Under the pieces are notes generated by a model. It was not told the DNA's origin and ran no database searches. It saw nothing but the letters and a program-made list of their open reading frames with translations. Positions 12,601 through 20,128 of a stretch of 64,000 bases of DNA are shown in pieces (the first letter of the stretch is position 1; every line of letters starts with the position of its first letter). Made by a program: the position numbers and the translations under genes. Source of the stretch: an uncultured Draconibacterium sp. (GTDB taxonomy: Bacteria; Bacteroidota; Bacteroidia; Bacteroidales; Prolixibacteraceae); NCBI RefSeq assembly GCF_963676735.1, contig NZ_OY781464.1, positions 1 to 64,000 on the forward strand. Reading direction: 5' to 3'.

Positions 12601-14565
12601 AGGACCAGGATACCATCCACTTCGCGGTAGCCATAACAGACGACAGTCTGCTGGAAGCCACGGAAAGCTTCACCGCCGGATTAAGCAATATCAGCGGCGG
12701 TCTGGTAACGATAGCCGACACCACAGGCATCGCCAGCATAAGCGATAACGATGCGGCCTCCGTAGCCATTGCGGGAGTAAGTGTAGATGAAGACGCCGGA
12801 GAGGCCATCTTCACCATCACCCTCAGCGGTAATGTACAGGATGCCTTTAGCGTAGATGTATCCACCGCCAGCGGGACAGCCCTTGCCGGCAGCGATTACA
12901 CCTCCGGCAGCGCCACGCTGACCTTCAGCGGCGACAAGCTACAGGACCAGGATACCATCCACTTCGCGGTAGCCATAACAGACGACAGTTTGCTGGAAGC
13001 CACGGAAAGCTTCACCGCCGGATTAAGCAATATCAGCGGCGGTCTGGTAACGATAGCCGACACCACAGCTACAGCCAGCATAAACGATAACGATGCGGCC
13101 TCCGTAGCCATTGCAGGAGTAAATGTAGATGAAGACGCCGGAGAGGCCATCTTCACGATCACCCTCAGCGGTAATGTACAGGATGCCTTTAGCGTAGATG
13201 TATCCACCGCCAGCGGGACAGCCCTTGCCGGCAGCGATTACACCTCCGGCAGCGCCACGCTGACCTTCAGCGGCGACAAGCTACAGGACCAGGATACCAT
13301 CCACTTCGCGGTAGCCATAACAGACGACAGTCTGCTGGAAGCCACGGAAAGCTTCACCGCCGGATTAAGCAATATCAGCGGCGGTCTGGTAACGATAGCC
13401 GACACCACAGCTATCGCCAGCATAAGCGATAACGATGCGGCCTCCGTAGCCATTGCAGGAGTAAATGTAGATGAAGACGCCGGAGAGGCCATCTTCACGA
13501 TCACCCTCAGCGGTAATGTACAGGATGCCTTTAGCGTAGATGTATCCACCGCCAGCGGGACAGCCCTTGCCGGCAGCGATTACACCTCCGGCAGCGCCAC
13601 GCTGACCTTCAGCGGCGACAAGCTACAGGACCAGGATACCATCCACTTCGCGGTAGCCATAACAGACGACAGTCTGCTGGAAGCCACGGAAAGCTTCACC
13701 GCCGGATTAAGCAATATCAGCGGCGGTCTGGTAACGATAGCCGACACCACAGCTATCGCCAGCATAAGCGATAACGATGCGGCCTCCGTAGCCATTGCGG
13801 GAGTAAGTGTAGATGAAGACGCCGGAGAGGCCATCTTCACGATCACCCTCAGCGGTAATGTACAGGATGCCTTTAGCGTAGATGTATCCACCGCCAGCGG
13901 GACAGCCCTTGCCGGCAGCGATTACACCTCCGGCAGCGCCACGCTGACCTTCAGCGGCGACAAGCTACAGGACCAGGATACCATCCACTTCGCGGTAGCC
14001 ATAACAGACGACAGTCTGCTGGAAGCCACGGAAAGCTTCACCGCCGGATTAAGCAATATCAGCGGCGGTCTGGTAACGATAGCCGACACCACAGCTATCG
14101 CCAGCATAAGCGATAACGATGCGGCCTCCGTAGCCATTGCGGGAGTAAGTGTAGATGAAGACGCCGGAGAGGCCATCTTTACCATCACCCTCAGCGGTAA
14201 TGTACAGGATGCCTTTAGCGTAGATGTATCCACCGCCAGCGGGACAGCCCTTGCCGGCAGCGATTACACCTCCGGCAGCGCCACGCTGACCTTCAGCGGC
14301 GACAAGCTACAGGACCAGGATACCATCCACTTCGCGGTAGCCATAACAGACGACAGTCTGCTGGAAGCCACGGAAAGCTTCACCGCCGGATTAAGCAATA
14401 TCAGCGGCGGTCTGGTAACGATAGCCGACACCACAGCTATCGCCAGCATAAACGATAACGATGCGGCCTCCGTAGCCATTGCAGGAGTAAATGTAGATGA
14501 AGACGCCGGAGAGGCCATCTTCACGATCACCCTCAGCGGTAATGTACAGGATGCCTTTAGCGTAG
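2511..14565 (+). repeat. 342-bp tandem array, about 35 near-identical Calx-beta units
   Basis: The unit is 342 bp (114 codons). With the 4-bp loss at 3671/3672, 12,055 bp equals about 35.3 copies. Copies differ at only a few sites: VNV/VSV before DEDAGEA, TTAIA/TTGIA/TTATA, SIS/SIN before DNDAAS, ALAG/ALGG, and silent variants such as TTCACG/TTTACC, CTG/TTG and GGGACA/GGTACA. Variants are shuffled among units, as expected from unequal crossover and gene conversion. The left edge is at CCTCCGTAGC (2511), and the right edge is where identity stops after GCGTAG (14565). The array is visibly richer in G+C than the coding sequence directly after it. Confidence 0.96.
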
Positions 14566-17414
14566 GATATTCAGTTAATGATAGCACAACTGTATTGAAT
14601 TCGGATTATACATTGGCCGATACAATGACTGCTTATTTCCCTGATAATTCATTGGATGGAGCAACTCAGACTATCACAGTAAATATTGTTGATGATTTAT
14701 TTGCTGAGCCTACTGAATACTTTATTGTTGAGCTGCTTAAAACCGAAGATGCATTGATTGATTTTACGGATTCAATTGCCATAGGTTCAATTACTGATGA
14801 CGATGAAGCTAATATTTCAATTGAGAATATAACTGTAAATGAGTCTGATGGAGAGGCTGTCGTAATTGTAAGGTTAAGTGGAGCTGTTCAGGATGAAGTA
14901 ACAGCTGGTTATACTCTTTCAAACGGATCGGCGGTACAAACAGAAGACTACCAATTTATTGAGGGAACAATTACAATATCAGCCGGGTCGACAACAAATA
15001 CGACGGTAAGTATTTCTATCCCGGTGATTAATGATGGAGTTGTGGAGTCAGATGAATATTTTAATGTTACGATTTCAAATCTTGTTGCAACATCTAAGCA
15101 AGTAACGATTTCGAAAGCAGAAGCCAAAGTGACGATCCTGAATGATGATTACGCTCCGCTTGCCGGAGATATTGAAATCTCAGGATTGGAAGATGAGTGG
15201 CTTACGTTCTCTGAAAGTTTGTTTGCAACCGCTTTTAGCGATAAAAACAACGACAATTTGAGCGAAATAAAAATGATGAGTTTGCCTGACAATGGAAATC
15301 TATTCCTGAGTGGAATGCAAGTACAGCAAGGTCAGCGTATTAGTGCTGAAGATTTATCGAAGCTAATTTTTAAACCAGATAGCAACTGGAATGGAACAAC
15401 AGCCTTTAGCTACATTGTTTCTGACGGGTGGAACTGGAGCGCCAAAGAAGCAGAGGTAAGTATATTAGTTGAATCTGTTAACGACGATCCAATCGCTGTT
15501 GATGATATCATTAATTCACTGGAGGACAAACAGGTGTTTGTTAATGTTCTTGAAAATGATTCGGATGTTGAGAACGATACCTTAATTGTTATCGGACTAA
15601 CGGTGAATGGAATCAATTATCTTCCCGGAAACTTAATTGGGTTGGAAGGCAAGGGAACACTGATTATTGAGGAGAACGGTGAATTCACGTTTACTCCCGA
15701 TGAGAACTACAATGGTAACCCTGGAACAATAAGCTATACCATCTCTGATGGAAATGGGGGAGAGGCAAGTGCAGAGATTAAAATTACCGTTTACGAAGAC
15801 AATGATGCTCCAAGAGTTTACCATGAAACATTTGAAATGTGTTATGGGCTTACACTGGAAGCAAATATACTTGCCAATGGCGATTACGATGTTGAAGGAC
15901 ACGACCTGAGTGTTGCGAATTTTGATGCTGGAACCATCACCGTTGGCGACTTCTCGATTACCGAAAATGGAGCCTTTGTTTTTGTCCCGGGTGATGATTT
16001 TGCAGGAAAACTTATAATTCCAATTCAGGTATGCGATCCGGATGGCAGATGTGTTACCGATACATTAACCATTATTGTACACCAATCATTTGAACTGGAA
16101 GCAGGAGAACCACTATTAAGTTGTGGTGGTGGCGAGGTTGCCTTGTTGCAGGCAACAGCTTCTGATAATGTTAGTATTGAATGGCAAACACTGGGCGACG
16201 GTAGTTTTACCGATCCGCAGGAGTTGAATGCTGCTTACCTGCCTGGAGAAGGTGATTTGGCAGCGGGTAATGTTCAATTAATACTTACCGGAAGAGGTAA
16301 TTCCACATGCCCTGAAAAATCAGATACAGTGCTTGTAAGCTTTGCTGAAGAAGTGCACATTTTTGCAGGAAACGATTCAAGTGTTTGCAGCAACCAGGCA
16401 ATAGCATTAAGCGCTTCAGTAATTCCGGAAGGAATGCCGGTTAAATGGGAAACAAACGGAGACGGTAATTTTGATGATGCCACTGTCCTGGATGCGGTAT
16501 ACAATCCCGGAGTCAATGATATTTTGGCCGGAATGGCTGAGCTGTATGTAATGGCTGAAACAAACGGTAGCTGCGGTAAAACTCAAGATACCGTGCTGAT
16601 ACTAATTGAAGAGGCGCCAGTGCTTAGTGCCGGTGAAAGCCGGGTAGCATGTGTAAACTCGCCGGTAACTGTTGAAACAGCAAGTGCTGAAAATGTAGCA
16701 GAAGTACATTGGATAAGCAATGGCAAGGGTAGCCTGTTGGGAGAATATACCTTAACGCCCACCTACGAACCGGCTGCTAACGATGATGCAATCGTTATGC
16801 TGATTTTAACCGGAACAGGATCCGGCGCATGTGAGATTCAGGTTAGCGATACCATGTTTATTGAGTACAATACTTCCCTGCAGGTTTCAATAAGCGGCGA
16901 CGATACAATTACTGCCGGTTCAAGCGCTGTGTTAAGTGCCAATGTGCTGCCTGAAGATGGTAACTACGAATATTTATGGAGCCCCAATGAGTTGCTGGAT
17001 ATGAATCAGTCGATGGATGTGTTTACGCAACCTTTGAATGCCAGTACCGAATTTGTAGTTCAGGTAAGCGATTTAATTTCGGGTTGCGTGGTAAGCGATA
17101 GTTTTATGGTAGTAGTTATTCCTGCATCGGCCACCGAGCTGAATATAAGGAATGGAATAACCCCGAATGGCGATGGCAATAACGATGTGTGGTACATTGA
17201 AGGCATCGAGTATTTCCCCGATAACAGGGTGACTATTTATAACCGCTGGGGCGACGAACTGATATCAATTGAAAACTACCACAACGACTACAACAACTGG
17301 GATGGAAGGAACCGGAAGGGAGAATACCTGCCGGATGGTACCTATTATTACCTTTTGGAAATAGAAGGTGGTGAAAATTATACAGGTTGGATTCAGTTAA
17401 GAACAGGTAAATAA
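3672..17414 (+). CDS. Giant Calx-beta repeat surface adhesin, T9SS type B cargo (3' open segment)
   Basis: About 4580 codons are open from the 4-bp deletion at 3671/3672 to the stop at 17414. No true start codon exists here: the gene continues upstream out of frame, and the TTG at 5124 is an internal Leu codon. To 14565 it is 114-aa Calx-beta units. Two divergent Calx-beta domains follow (about 14480-14815 and 14815-15150), then cadherin-like/Big-type domains (about 15160-16080), three ~88-aa repeats with paired cysteines (about 16090-16870) and a PKD-like domain. The last ~90 residues (ITPNGDGNND, YNRWG, WDGRN, LPDGTYYY motifs) are the gliding-motility-associated C-terminal domain, a T9SS type B sorting signal. 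A PorP/SprF gene starts 8 bp downstream, as in the sprB-sprF pair of Flavobacterium johnsoniae. I infer a secreted, calcium-stabilised adhesin of the SprB type; its ligand is unknown. Confidence 0.88.
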   Translation, partial: GSATLTFSGDKLQDQDTIHFAVAITDDSLLEATESFTAGLSNISGGLVTIADTTAIASISDNDAASVAIAGVNVDEDAGEAIFTITLSGNVQDAFSVDVSTASGTALAGSDYTSGSATLTFSGDKLQDQDTIHFAVAITDDSLLEATESFTAGLSNISGGLVTIADTTAIASISDNDAASVAIAGVNVDEDAGEAIFTITLSGNVQDAFSVDVSTASGTALAGSDYTSGSATLTFSGDKLQDQDTIHFAVAITDDSLLEATESFTAGLSNISGGLVTIADTTAIASISDNDAASVAIAGVNVDEDAGEAIFTITLSGNVQDAFSVDVSTASGTALAGSDYTSGSATLTFSGDKLQDQDTIHFAVAITDDSLLEATESFTAGLSNISGGLVTIADTTAIASISDNDAASVAIAGVNVDEDAGEAIFTITLSGNVQDAFSVDVSTASGTALAGSDYTSGSATLTFSGDKLQDQDTIHFAVAITDDSLLEATESFTAGLSNISGGLVTIADTTGIASISDNDAASVAIAGVSVDEDAGEAIFTITLSGNVQDAFSVDVSTASGTALAGSDYTSGSATLTFSGDKLQDQDTIHFAVAITDDSLLEATESFTAGLSNISGGLVTIADTTAIASISDNDAASVAIAGVNVDEDAGEAIFTITLSGNVQDAFSVDVSTASGTALAGSDYTSGSATLTFSGDKLQDQDTIHFAVAITDDSLLEATESFTAGLSNISGGLVTIADTTAIASISDNDAASVAIAGVNVDEDAGEAIFTITLSGNVQDAFSVDVSTASGTALAGSDYTSGSATLTFSGDKLQDQDTIHFAVAITDDSLLEATESFTAGLSNISGGLVTIADTTAIASISDNDAASVAIAGVSVDEDAGEAIFTITLSGNVQDAFSVDVSTASGTALAGSDYTSGSATLTFSGDKLQDQDTIHFAVAITDDSLLEATESFTAGLSNISGGLVTIADTTAIASISDNDAASVAIAGVNVDEDAGEAIFTITLSGNVQDAFSVDVSTASGTALAGSDYTSGSATLTFSGDKLQDQDTIHFAVAITDDSLLEATESFTAGLSNISGGLVTIADTTAIASISDNDAASVAIAGVNVDEDAGEAIFTITLSGNVQDAFSVDVSTASGTALAGSDYTSGSATLTFSGDKLQDQDTIHFAVAITDDSLLEATESFTAGLSNISGGLVTIADTTGIASISDNDAASVAIAGVNVDEDAGEAIFTITLSGNVQDAFSVDVSTASGTALAGSDYTSGSATLTFSGDKLQDQDTIHFAVAITDDSLLEATESFTAGLSNISGGLVTIADTTGIASISDNDAASVAIAGVNVDEDAGEAIFTITLSGNVQDAFSVDVSTASGTALAGSDYTSGSATLTFSGDKLQDQDTIHFAVAITDDSLLEATESFTAGLSNISGGLVTIADTTAIASISDNDAASVAIAGVSVDEDAGEAIFTITLSGNVQDAFSVDVSTASGTALAGSDYTSGSATLTFSGDKLQDQDTIHFAVAITDDSLLEATESFTAGLSNISGGLVTIADTTAIASISDNDAASVAIAGVNVDEDAGEAIFTITLSGNVQDAFSVDVSTASGTALAGSDYTSGSATLTFSGDKLQDQDTIHFAVAITDDSLLEATESFTAGLSNISGGLVTIADTTAIASISDNDAASVAIAGVSVDEDAGEAIFTITLSGNVQDAFSVDVSTASGTALAGSDYTSGSATLTFSGDKLQDQDTIHFAVAITDDSLLEATESFTAGLSNISGGLVTIADTTAIASISDNDAASVAIAGVNVDEDAGEAIFTITLSGNVQDAFSVDVSTASGTALAGSDYTSGSATLTFSGDKLQDQDTIHFAVAITDDSLLEATESFTAGLSNISGGLVTIADTTATASINDNDAASVAIAGVSVDEDAGEAIFTITLSGNVQDAFSVDVSTASGTALAGSDYTSGSATLTFSGDKLQDQDTIHFAVAITDDSLLEATESFTAGLSNISGGLVTIADTTATASINDNDAASVAIAGVSVDEDAGEAIFTITLSGNVQDAFSVDVSTASGTALAGSDYTSGSATLTFSGDKLQDQDTIHFAVAITDDSLLEATESFTAGLSNISGGLVTIADTTAIASISDNDAASVAIAGVNVDEDAGEAIFTITLSGNVQDAFSVDVSTASGTALGGSDYTSGSATLTFSGDKLQDQDTIHFAVAITDDSLLEATESFTAGLSNISGGLVTIADTTAIASINDNDAASVAIAGVSVDEDAGEAIFTITLSGNVQDAFSVDVSTASGTALAGSDYTSGSATLTFSGDKLQDQDTIHFAVAITDDSLLEATESFTAGLSNISGGLVTIADTTAIASISDNDAASVAIAGVNVDEDAGEAIFTITLSGNVQDAFSVDVSTASGTALGGSDYTSGSATLTFSGDKLQDQDTIHFAVAITDDSLLEATESFTAGLSNISGGLVTIADTTAIASINDNDAASVAIAGVSVDEDAGEAIFTITLSGNVQDAFSVDVSTASGTALAGSDYTSGSATLTFSGDKLQDQDTIHFAVAITDDSLLEATESFTAGLSNISGGLVTIADTTAIASISDNDAASVAIAGVNVDEDAGEAIFTITLSGNVQDAFSVDVSTASGTALGGSDYTSGSATLTFSGDKLQDQDTIHFAVAITDDSLLEATESFTAGLSNISGGLVTIADTTAIASINDNDAASVAIAGVSVDEDAGEAIFTITLSGNVQDAFSVDVSTASGTALAGSDYTSGSATLTFSGDKLQDQDTIHFAVAITDDSLLEATESFTAGLSNISGGLVTIADTTGIASISDNDAASVAIAGVNVDEDAGEAIFTITLSGNVQDAFSVDVSTASGTALAGSDYTSGSATLTFSGDKLQDQDTIHFAVAITDDSLLEATESFTAGLSNISGGLVTIADTTAIASINDNDAASVAIAGVSVDEDAGEAIFTITLSGNVQDAFSVDVSTASGTALAGSDYTSGSATLTFSGDKLQDQDTIHFAVAITDDSLLEATESFTAGLSNISGGLVTIADTTGIASISDNDAASVAIAGVSVDEDAGEAIFTITLSGNVQDAFSVDVSTASGTALAGSDYTSGSATLTFSGDKLQDQDTIHFAVAITDDSLLEATESFTAGLSNISGGLVTIADTTATASINDNDAASVAIAGVNVDEDAGEAIFTITLSGNVQDAFSVDVSTASGTALAGSDYTSGSATLTFSGDKLQDQDTIHFAVAITDDSLLEATESFTAGLSNISGGLVTIADTTAIASISDNDAASVAIAGVNVDEDAGEAIFTITLSGNVQDAFSVDVSTASGTALAGSDYTSGSATLTFSGDKLQDQDTIHFAVAITDDSLLEATESFTAGLSNISGGLVTIADTTAIASISDNDAASVAIAGVSVDEDAGEAIFTITLSGNVQDAFSVDVSTASGTALAGSDYTSGSATLTFSGDKLQDQDTIHFAVAITDDSLLEATESFTAGLSNISGGLVTIADTTAIASISDNDAASVAIAGVSVDEDAGEAIFTITLSGNVQDAFSVDVSTASGTALAGSDYTSGSATLTFSGDKLQDQDTIHFAVAITDDSLLEATESFTAGLSNISGGLVTIADTTAIASINDNDAASVAIAGVNVDEDAGEAIFTITLSGNVQDAFSVGYSVNDSTTVLNSDYTLADTMTAYFPDNSLDGATQTITVNIVDDLFAEPTEYFIVELLKTEDALIDFTDSIAIGSITDDDEANISIENITVNESDGEAVVIVRLSGAVQDEVTAGYTLSNGSAVQTEDYQFIEGTITISAGSTTNTTVSISIPVINDGVVESDEYFNVTISNLVATSKQVTISKAEAKVTILNDDYAPLAGDIEISGLEDEWLTFSESLFATAFSDKNNDNLSEIKMMSLPDNGNLFLSGMQVQQGQRISAEDLSKLIFKPDSNWNGTTAFSYIVSDGWNWSAKEAEVSILVESVNDDPIAVDDIINSLEDKQVFVNVLENDSDVENDTLIVIGLTVNGINYLPGNLIGLEGKGTLIIEENGEFTFTPDENYNGNPGTISYTISDGNGGEASAEIKITVYEDNDAPRVYHETFEMCYGLTLEANILANGDYDVEGHDLSVANFDAGTITVGDFSITENGAFVFVPGDDFAGKLIIPIQVCDPDGRCVTDTLTIIVHQSFELEAGEPLLSCGGGEVALLQATASDNVSIEWQTLGDGSFTDPQELNAAYLPGEGDLAAGNVQLILTGRGNSTCPEKSDTVLVSFAEEVHIFAGNDSSVCSNQAIALSASVIPEGMPVKWETNGDGNFDDATVLDAVYNPGVNDILAGMAELYVMAETNGSCGKTQDTVLILIEEAPVLSAGESRVACVNSPVTVETASAENVAEVHWISNGKGSLLGEYTLTPTYEPAANDDAIVMLILTGTGSGACEIQVSDTMFIEYNTSLQVSISGDDTITAGSSAVLSANVLPEDGNYEYLWSPNELLDMNQSMDVFTQPLNASTEFVVQVSDLISGCVVSDSFMVVVIPASATELNIRNGITPNGDGNNDVWYIEGIEYFPDNRVTIYNRWGDELISIENYHNDYNNWDGRNRKGEYLPDGTYYYLLEIEGGENYTGWIQLRTGK

Positions 17415-17422
17415 GAAGAACG

Positions 17423-18394
17423 ATGAAAAATATAGATTACAAATCCGGAAATAAAAAAACACAAGCGAATATGAAAACCGTGAAGTCTATAGTTGCACTG
17501 TTACTTGTTCTTATAGGTTTTGGGGCACAGGCACAGCAAGACCCCTTGTTTAGCCAGTATACCTTTAATAAATTGTTGGTAAACCCGGGTTATGCCGGCA
17601 GTCGCGATGGATTGAATATTACTGTGGTGAACAGAGCGCAGTGGACAGGGATTGAGGGTGCCCCTAAAACCCTGACCGTTAGTGCTCACACTGCAGGAAA
17701 GAACAACAGGGTTGGACTGGGTTTTTATGTCAATCGTGATGTCCTGGGGCCAACTGCAAACAACAGTTTTATGGGTACCTATTCGTATAAAATAATAATG
17801 GAAAACAGCTTTTTTGCTTTTGGTTTGCAAGGAGGTTTAAATTATTTCGATTATGATTATTCGCAAATGAACCTGAGGGACGAAGATTATTTATTTGATC
17901 CGGAGAATATTCGGAAAATTACACCGGATGTAAACTTTGGGTTGTACTACCAAACCCCAACCTTTTTTGCCGGATTAAGCTCGAAACACCTGCTCGAGAA
18001 CGATTACGGAATAATAATGGACAACGAAAAAACAAGCTTTAACCGGCTTAGTCGTCACTTTTATTTAATGTCGGGTATGGTGTGGAAGCTGGCCGAAAAT
18101 ATTCGGTTCAGACCATCCACTTTGGTAAAGTTTGTTAGCGGATCGCCCTTGCAGATTGACATAAACGGAAGTTTTTTGTTTAAAAATTCCTTCTTAATCG
18201 GGGCATCATTCCGAACCGAAAAAGCACTTTCGGTACAAACCGAATTGGCCCTGATGGAGGGGATAAGAATGGGGTACTCTTACGACGTGTATTTTAATAA
18301 ATTGCAATTGTATAATTACGGGTCGCACGAGATAAGGCTCGCGTTTGACATTAATATTTTTGAGCCAAGAATGGTTACTCCTCGCTACTTTTAA
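17423..18394 (+). CDS. PorP/SprF family T9SS outer membrane protein
   Basis: A 323-aa protein with a hydrophobic signal segment (SIVALLLVLIGF, cleavage plausible after AQA) followed by the family hallmark QQDPLFSQYTFN ... NPGYAGSRD. The rest alternates short amphipathic beta-strands, consistent with an outer-membrane barrel of the PorP/SprF family, normally about 300-340 aa. The start at 17423 is 8 bp after the adhesin stop; the ATG at 17471 gives a more conventional signal peptide and may be the real one. In Flavobacterium johnsoniae SprF is needed for secretion of the SprB adhesin, and PorP/SprF genes commonly pair with type B CTD cargo. I infer that this protein helps export or anchor the giant adhesin just upstream. 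Confidence 0.93.
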   Translation: MKNIDYKSGNKKTQANMKTVKSIVALLLVLIGFGAQAQQDPLFSQYTFNKLLVNPGYAGSRDGLNITVVNRAQWTGIEGAPKTLTVSAHTAGKNNRVGLGFYVNRDVLGPTANNSFMGTYSYKIIMENSFFAFGLQGGLNYFDYDYSQMNLRDEDYLFDPENIRKITPDVNFGLYYQTPTFFAGLSSKHLLENDYGIIMDNEKTSFNRLSRHFYLMSGMVWKLAENIRFRPSTLVKFVSGSPLQIDINGSFLFKNSFLIGASFRTEKALSVQTELALMEGIRMGYSYDVYFNKLQLYNYGSHEIRLAFDINIFEPRMVTPRYF

Positions 18395-18411
18395 TTCGAA
18401 AAACAAAAAAA

Positions 18412-19680
18412 ATGAAACAGCTAATAATTTTGATTTTACTTATTCCGGTAATTGTTTTTCCGGGTATGCTAAATGCGCAAATAAAATCAGCCAATAAGTT
18501 ATATGGCGAGCTAAAATACGCTAAGGCTATTCCCTTCTATTTAAAAGTTGTCAATAGTAAAAAGGCCCAAAACAAACAGGAAGCCACAGTAAAGCTTGCC
18601 GATTGTTATCGCCTTACCAATAAGCACCAGGTAGCTGCCAAATGGTACGAGAAAGCGCTGGAGTATGACGGCAATGATGCGGTAGTTTATTACAATTACG
18701 GAAATGTATTAAGAACTCTGGGTGATTATCAATCTGCCAGGCAACAATTTCAGCGCTATTTAAAAAGTGTTCCGCACGATGTAAGAGCCCAAAAATATCT
18801 TAGGTATTGCGAAGAAATAAGCAGGTGGAAAAACCTTAAGCCAGTCGCTTCAATTAAAAATGCATCAAACTTAAACTCGGCGTATTCCGATTTTTCGCCG
18901 GTGGTGTACAAAAGCGGAATTGTATTTGTTTCAGACCGTAATGTTGATGAGTTGGACAACAATAACTTCTACTGGACTGGCAACGGCTACCTGAAACTTT
19001 TTTATTCGCCCAGGCTTGATAGTGTGCGATATGCAACGCCGGCAATGCTGTCAAAGCAATTTAATCAGGCTTACCACAATGGGCCGGTGTGTTTTAATTC
19101 TGCCCAAAATAGAGCCTATATAACACGTACCGAAAAGCACAAACGTTACAAAAAGGATTCGGTGCAAACTCATTTTAGTTTTATTGCCGAGCTTGACCTA
19201 AGAGAGTCAAAATCAACAGGAGCGTATTTTACCCATAACAGCAATCTGTATTCAACAGGGCACGTGGCATTATCGGCCGATGGAAAAAAAATGGTGTTTG
19301 CGAGCAACAAACCGGGAGGCTTGGGTGAGAGCGATTTGTATTACTGCGAGTTGCAAAATAACGAATGGACCACGCCGCTTAACCTCGGCGAACAAATAAA
19401 CAGCTTTGGTAATGAATTTTTTCCCTGCTTTAAAAACGATTCCACACTGTTTTTTGCCTCTGATGGACACATGGGGTACGGAGGGCTTGATTTGTTTGTT
19501 TCCATATTAAAAGATGGACAGTGGCAAGAACCGGAAAACCTGAAAGCACCACTTAACTCTTCCTACGACGACTTTTCAATTGTTTTTACCGAAAAGTCGC
19601 ACGGAATATTTAGCTCAAACCGACCCGAAGGTAAGGGTCAGGATGATCTCTATTTTTTTCAATTAGATAATGATGAGTAG
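18412..19680 (+). CDS. PorE-like TPR plus PD40 beta-propeller protein lacking the OmpA domain
   Basis: A 422-aa protein with an N-terminal signal peptide (hydrophobic stretch, then LNAQ). TPR-like helices follow (about residues 20-130, with repeated AKWYEKALEYDGN-like segments), then a WD40-like PD40 beta-propeller (about 150-420). Propeller blades are visible as FVSDRN, FASNKPGGLGESDLY, FASDGHMGYGGLDLF and FSSNRPEGKGQDDLYFF. T9SS PorE-type proteins have this order but continue through a regulatory-like domain into a peptidoglycan-binding OmpA domain and are usually more than 600 aa; this one stops right after the propeller. It lies 17 bp after the SprF gene, so it is probably co-transcribed. 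I infer a periplasmic partner of the adhesin export unit; without the OmpA domain it cannot bind peptidoglycan in the usual way. Confidence 0.85.
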   Translation: MKQLIILILLIPVIVFPGMLNAQIKSANKLYGELKYAKAIPFYLKVVNSKKAQNKQEATVKLADCYRLTNKHQVAAKWYEKALEYDGNDAVVYYNYGNVLRTLGDYQSARQQFQRYLKSVPHDVRAQKYLRYCEEISRWKNLKPVASIKNASNLNSAYSDFSPVVYKSGIVFVSDRNVDELDNNNFYWTGNGYLKLFYSPRLDSVRYATPAMLSKQFNQAYHNGPVCFNSAQNRAYITRTEKHKRYKKDSVQTHFSFIAELDLRESKSTGAYFTHNSNLYSTGHVALSADGKKMVFASNKPGGLGESDLYYCELQNNEWTTPLNLGEQINSFGNEFFPCFKNDSTLFFASDGHMGYGGLDLFVSILKDGQWQEPENLKAPLNSSYDDFSIVFTEKSHGIFSSNRPEGKGQDDLYFFQLDNDE

Positions 19681-19702
19681 GTAGTTATTTTGTTTAAAAC
19701 CA

Positions 19703-20128
19703 ATGAGCAAGATGCAGGTGAAAATTGAAGGTGCCGACCGTATAGTATACATCTCGCGGGAAGGGTGCATTGATTTGGCGGGTGCAATAAATATACTGAA
19801 ACGTGTAATTCAGGAATTTGGAAACCAACGCGTATTATATATTCTTGAAGATGCGCGTCGTTCAACACTTGATTTATCGGTACCGGAAATGGGTGTATAT
19901 TACGATGAGATAAAAAAGCATTTATATAAATTTGTTGAGGTTCGGCATGCAATTGTTCTTTCCACGCCTTTTGAAACGGCCATGGGTGTTATTTTTCAAC
20001 AAATGGTAAGCTCCTTGAGCGTATATTCCTATGCTTGTTTTTCAACAGAAAAGGCCGCGAAAGAATGGCTGAAAAATGGGAAGTATTATGGGGTTCAATT
20101 TGCACAACGGACCAATAAATATGACTAG
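19703..20128 (+). CDS. Small STAS/SpoIIAA-like domain protein
   Basis: A 141-aa cytoplasmic protein without signal peptide or membrane segment, 22 bp after the PorE-like gene. The pattern of an N-terminal strand pair (VKIEGADRIVYIS), an amphipathic helix (AGAINILKRVIQEF), a strand with acidic end (RVLYILEDAR) and a C-terminal helix (EKAAKEWL) resembles STAS/SpoIIAA-like single-domain proteins, though I see no diagnostic phosphorylatable serine motif. Similar short proteins occur next to sensor kinases in Bacteroidota. The position between the adhesin cassette and a large kinase could suit a regulatory role, but this is only inference. Confidence 0.6.
   Translation: MSKMQVKIEGADRIVYISREGCIDLAGAINILKRVIQEFGNQRVLYILEDARRSTLDLSVPEMGVYYDEIKKHLYKFVEVRHAIVLSTPFETAMGVIFQQMVSSLSVYSYACFSTEKAAKEWLKNGKYYGVQFAQRTNKYD

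Noticed and set aside
2511..14565. CRISPR array
   Set aside because: The repeats are 342 bp, adjacent without spacers, and translate in frame as one protein domain.
2640..14587. Thirty-five identical ~103-codon open frames on the - strand, one per repeat unit
   Set aside because: They are the antisense shadow of the Calx-beta unit. Each is bounded by the same fixed stop and has no promoter, and the Ser/Val-rich composition is what the complementary codons produce.
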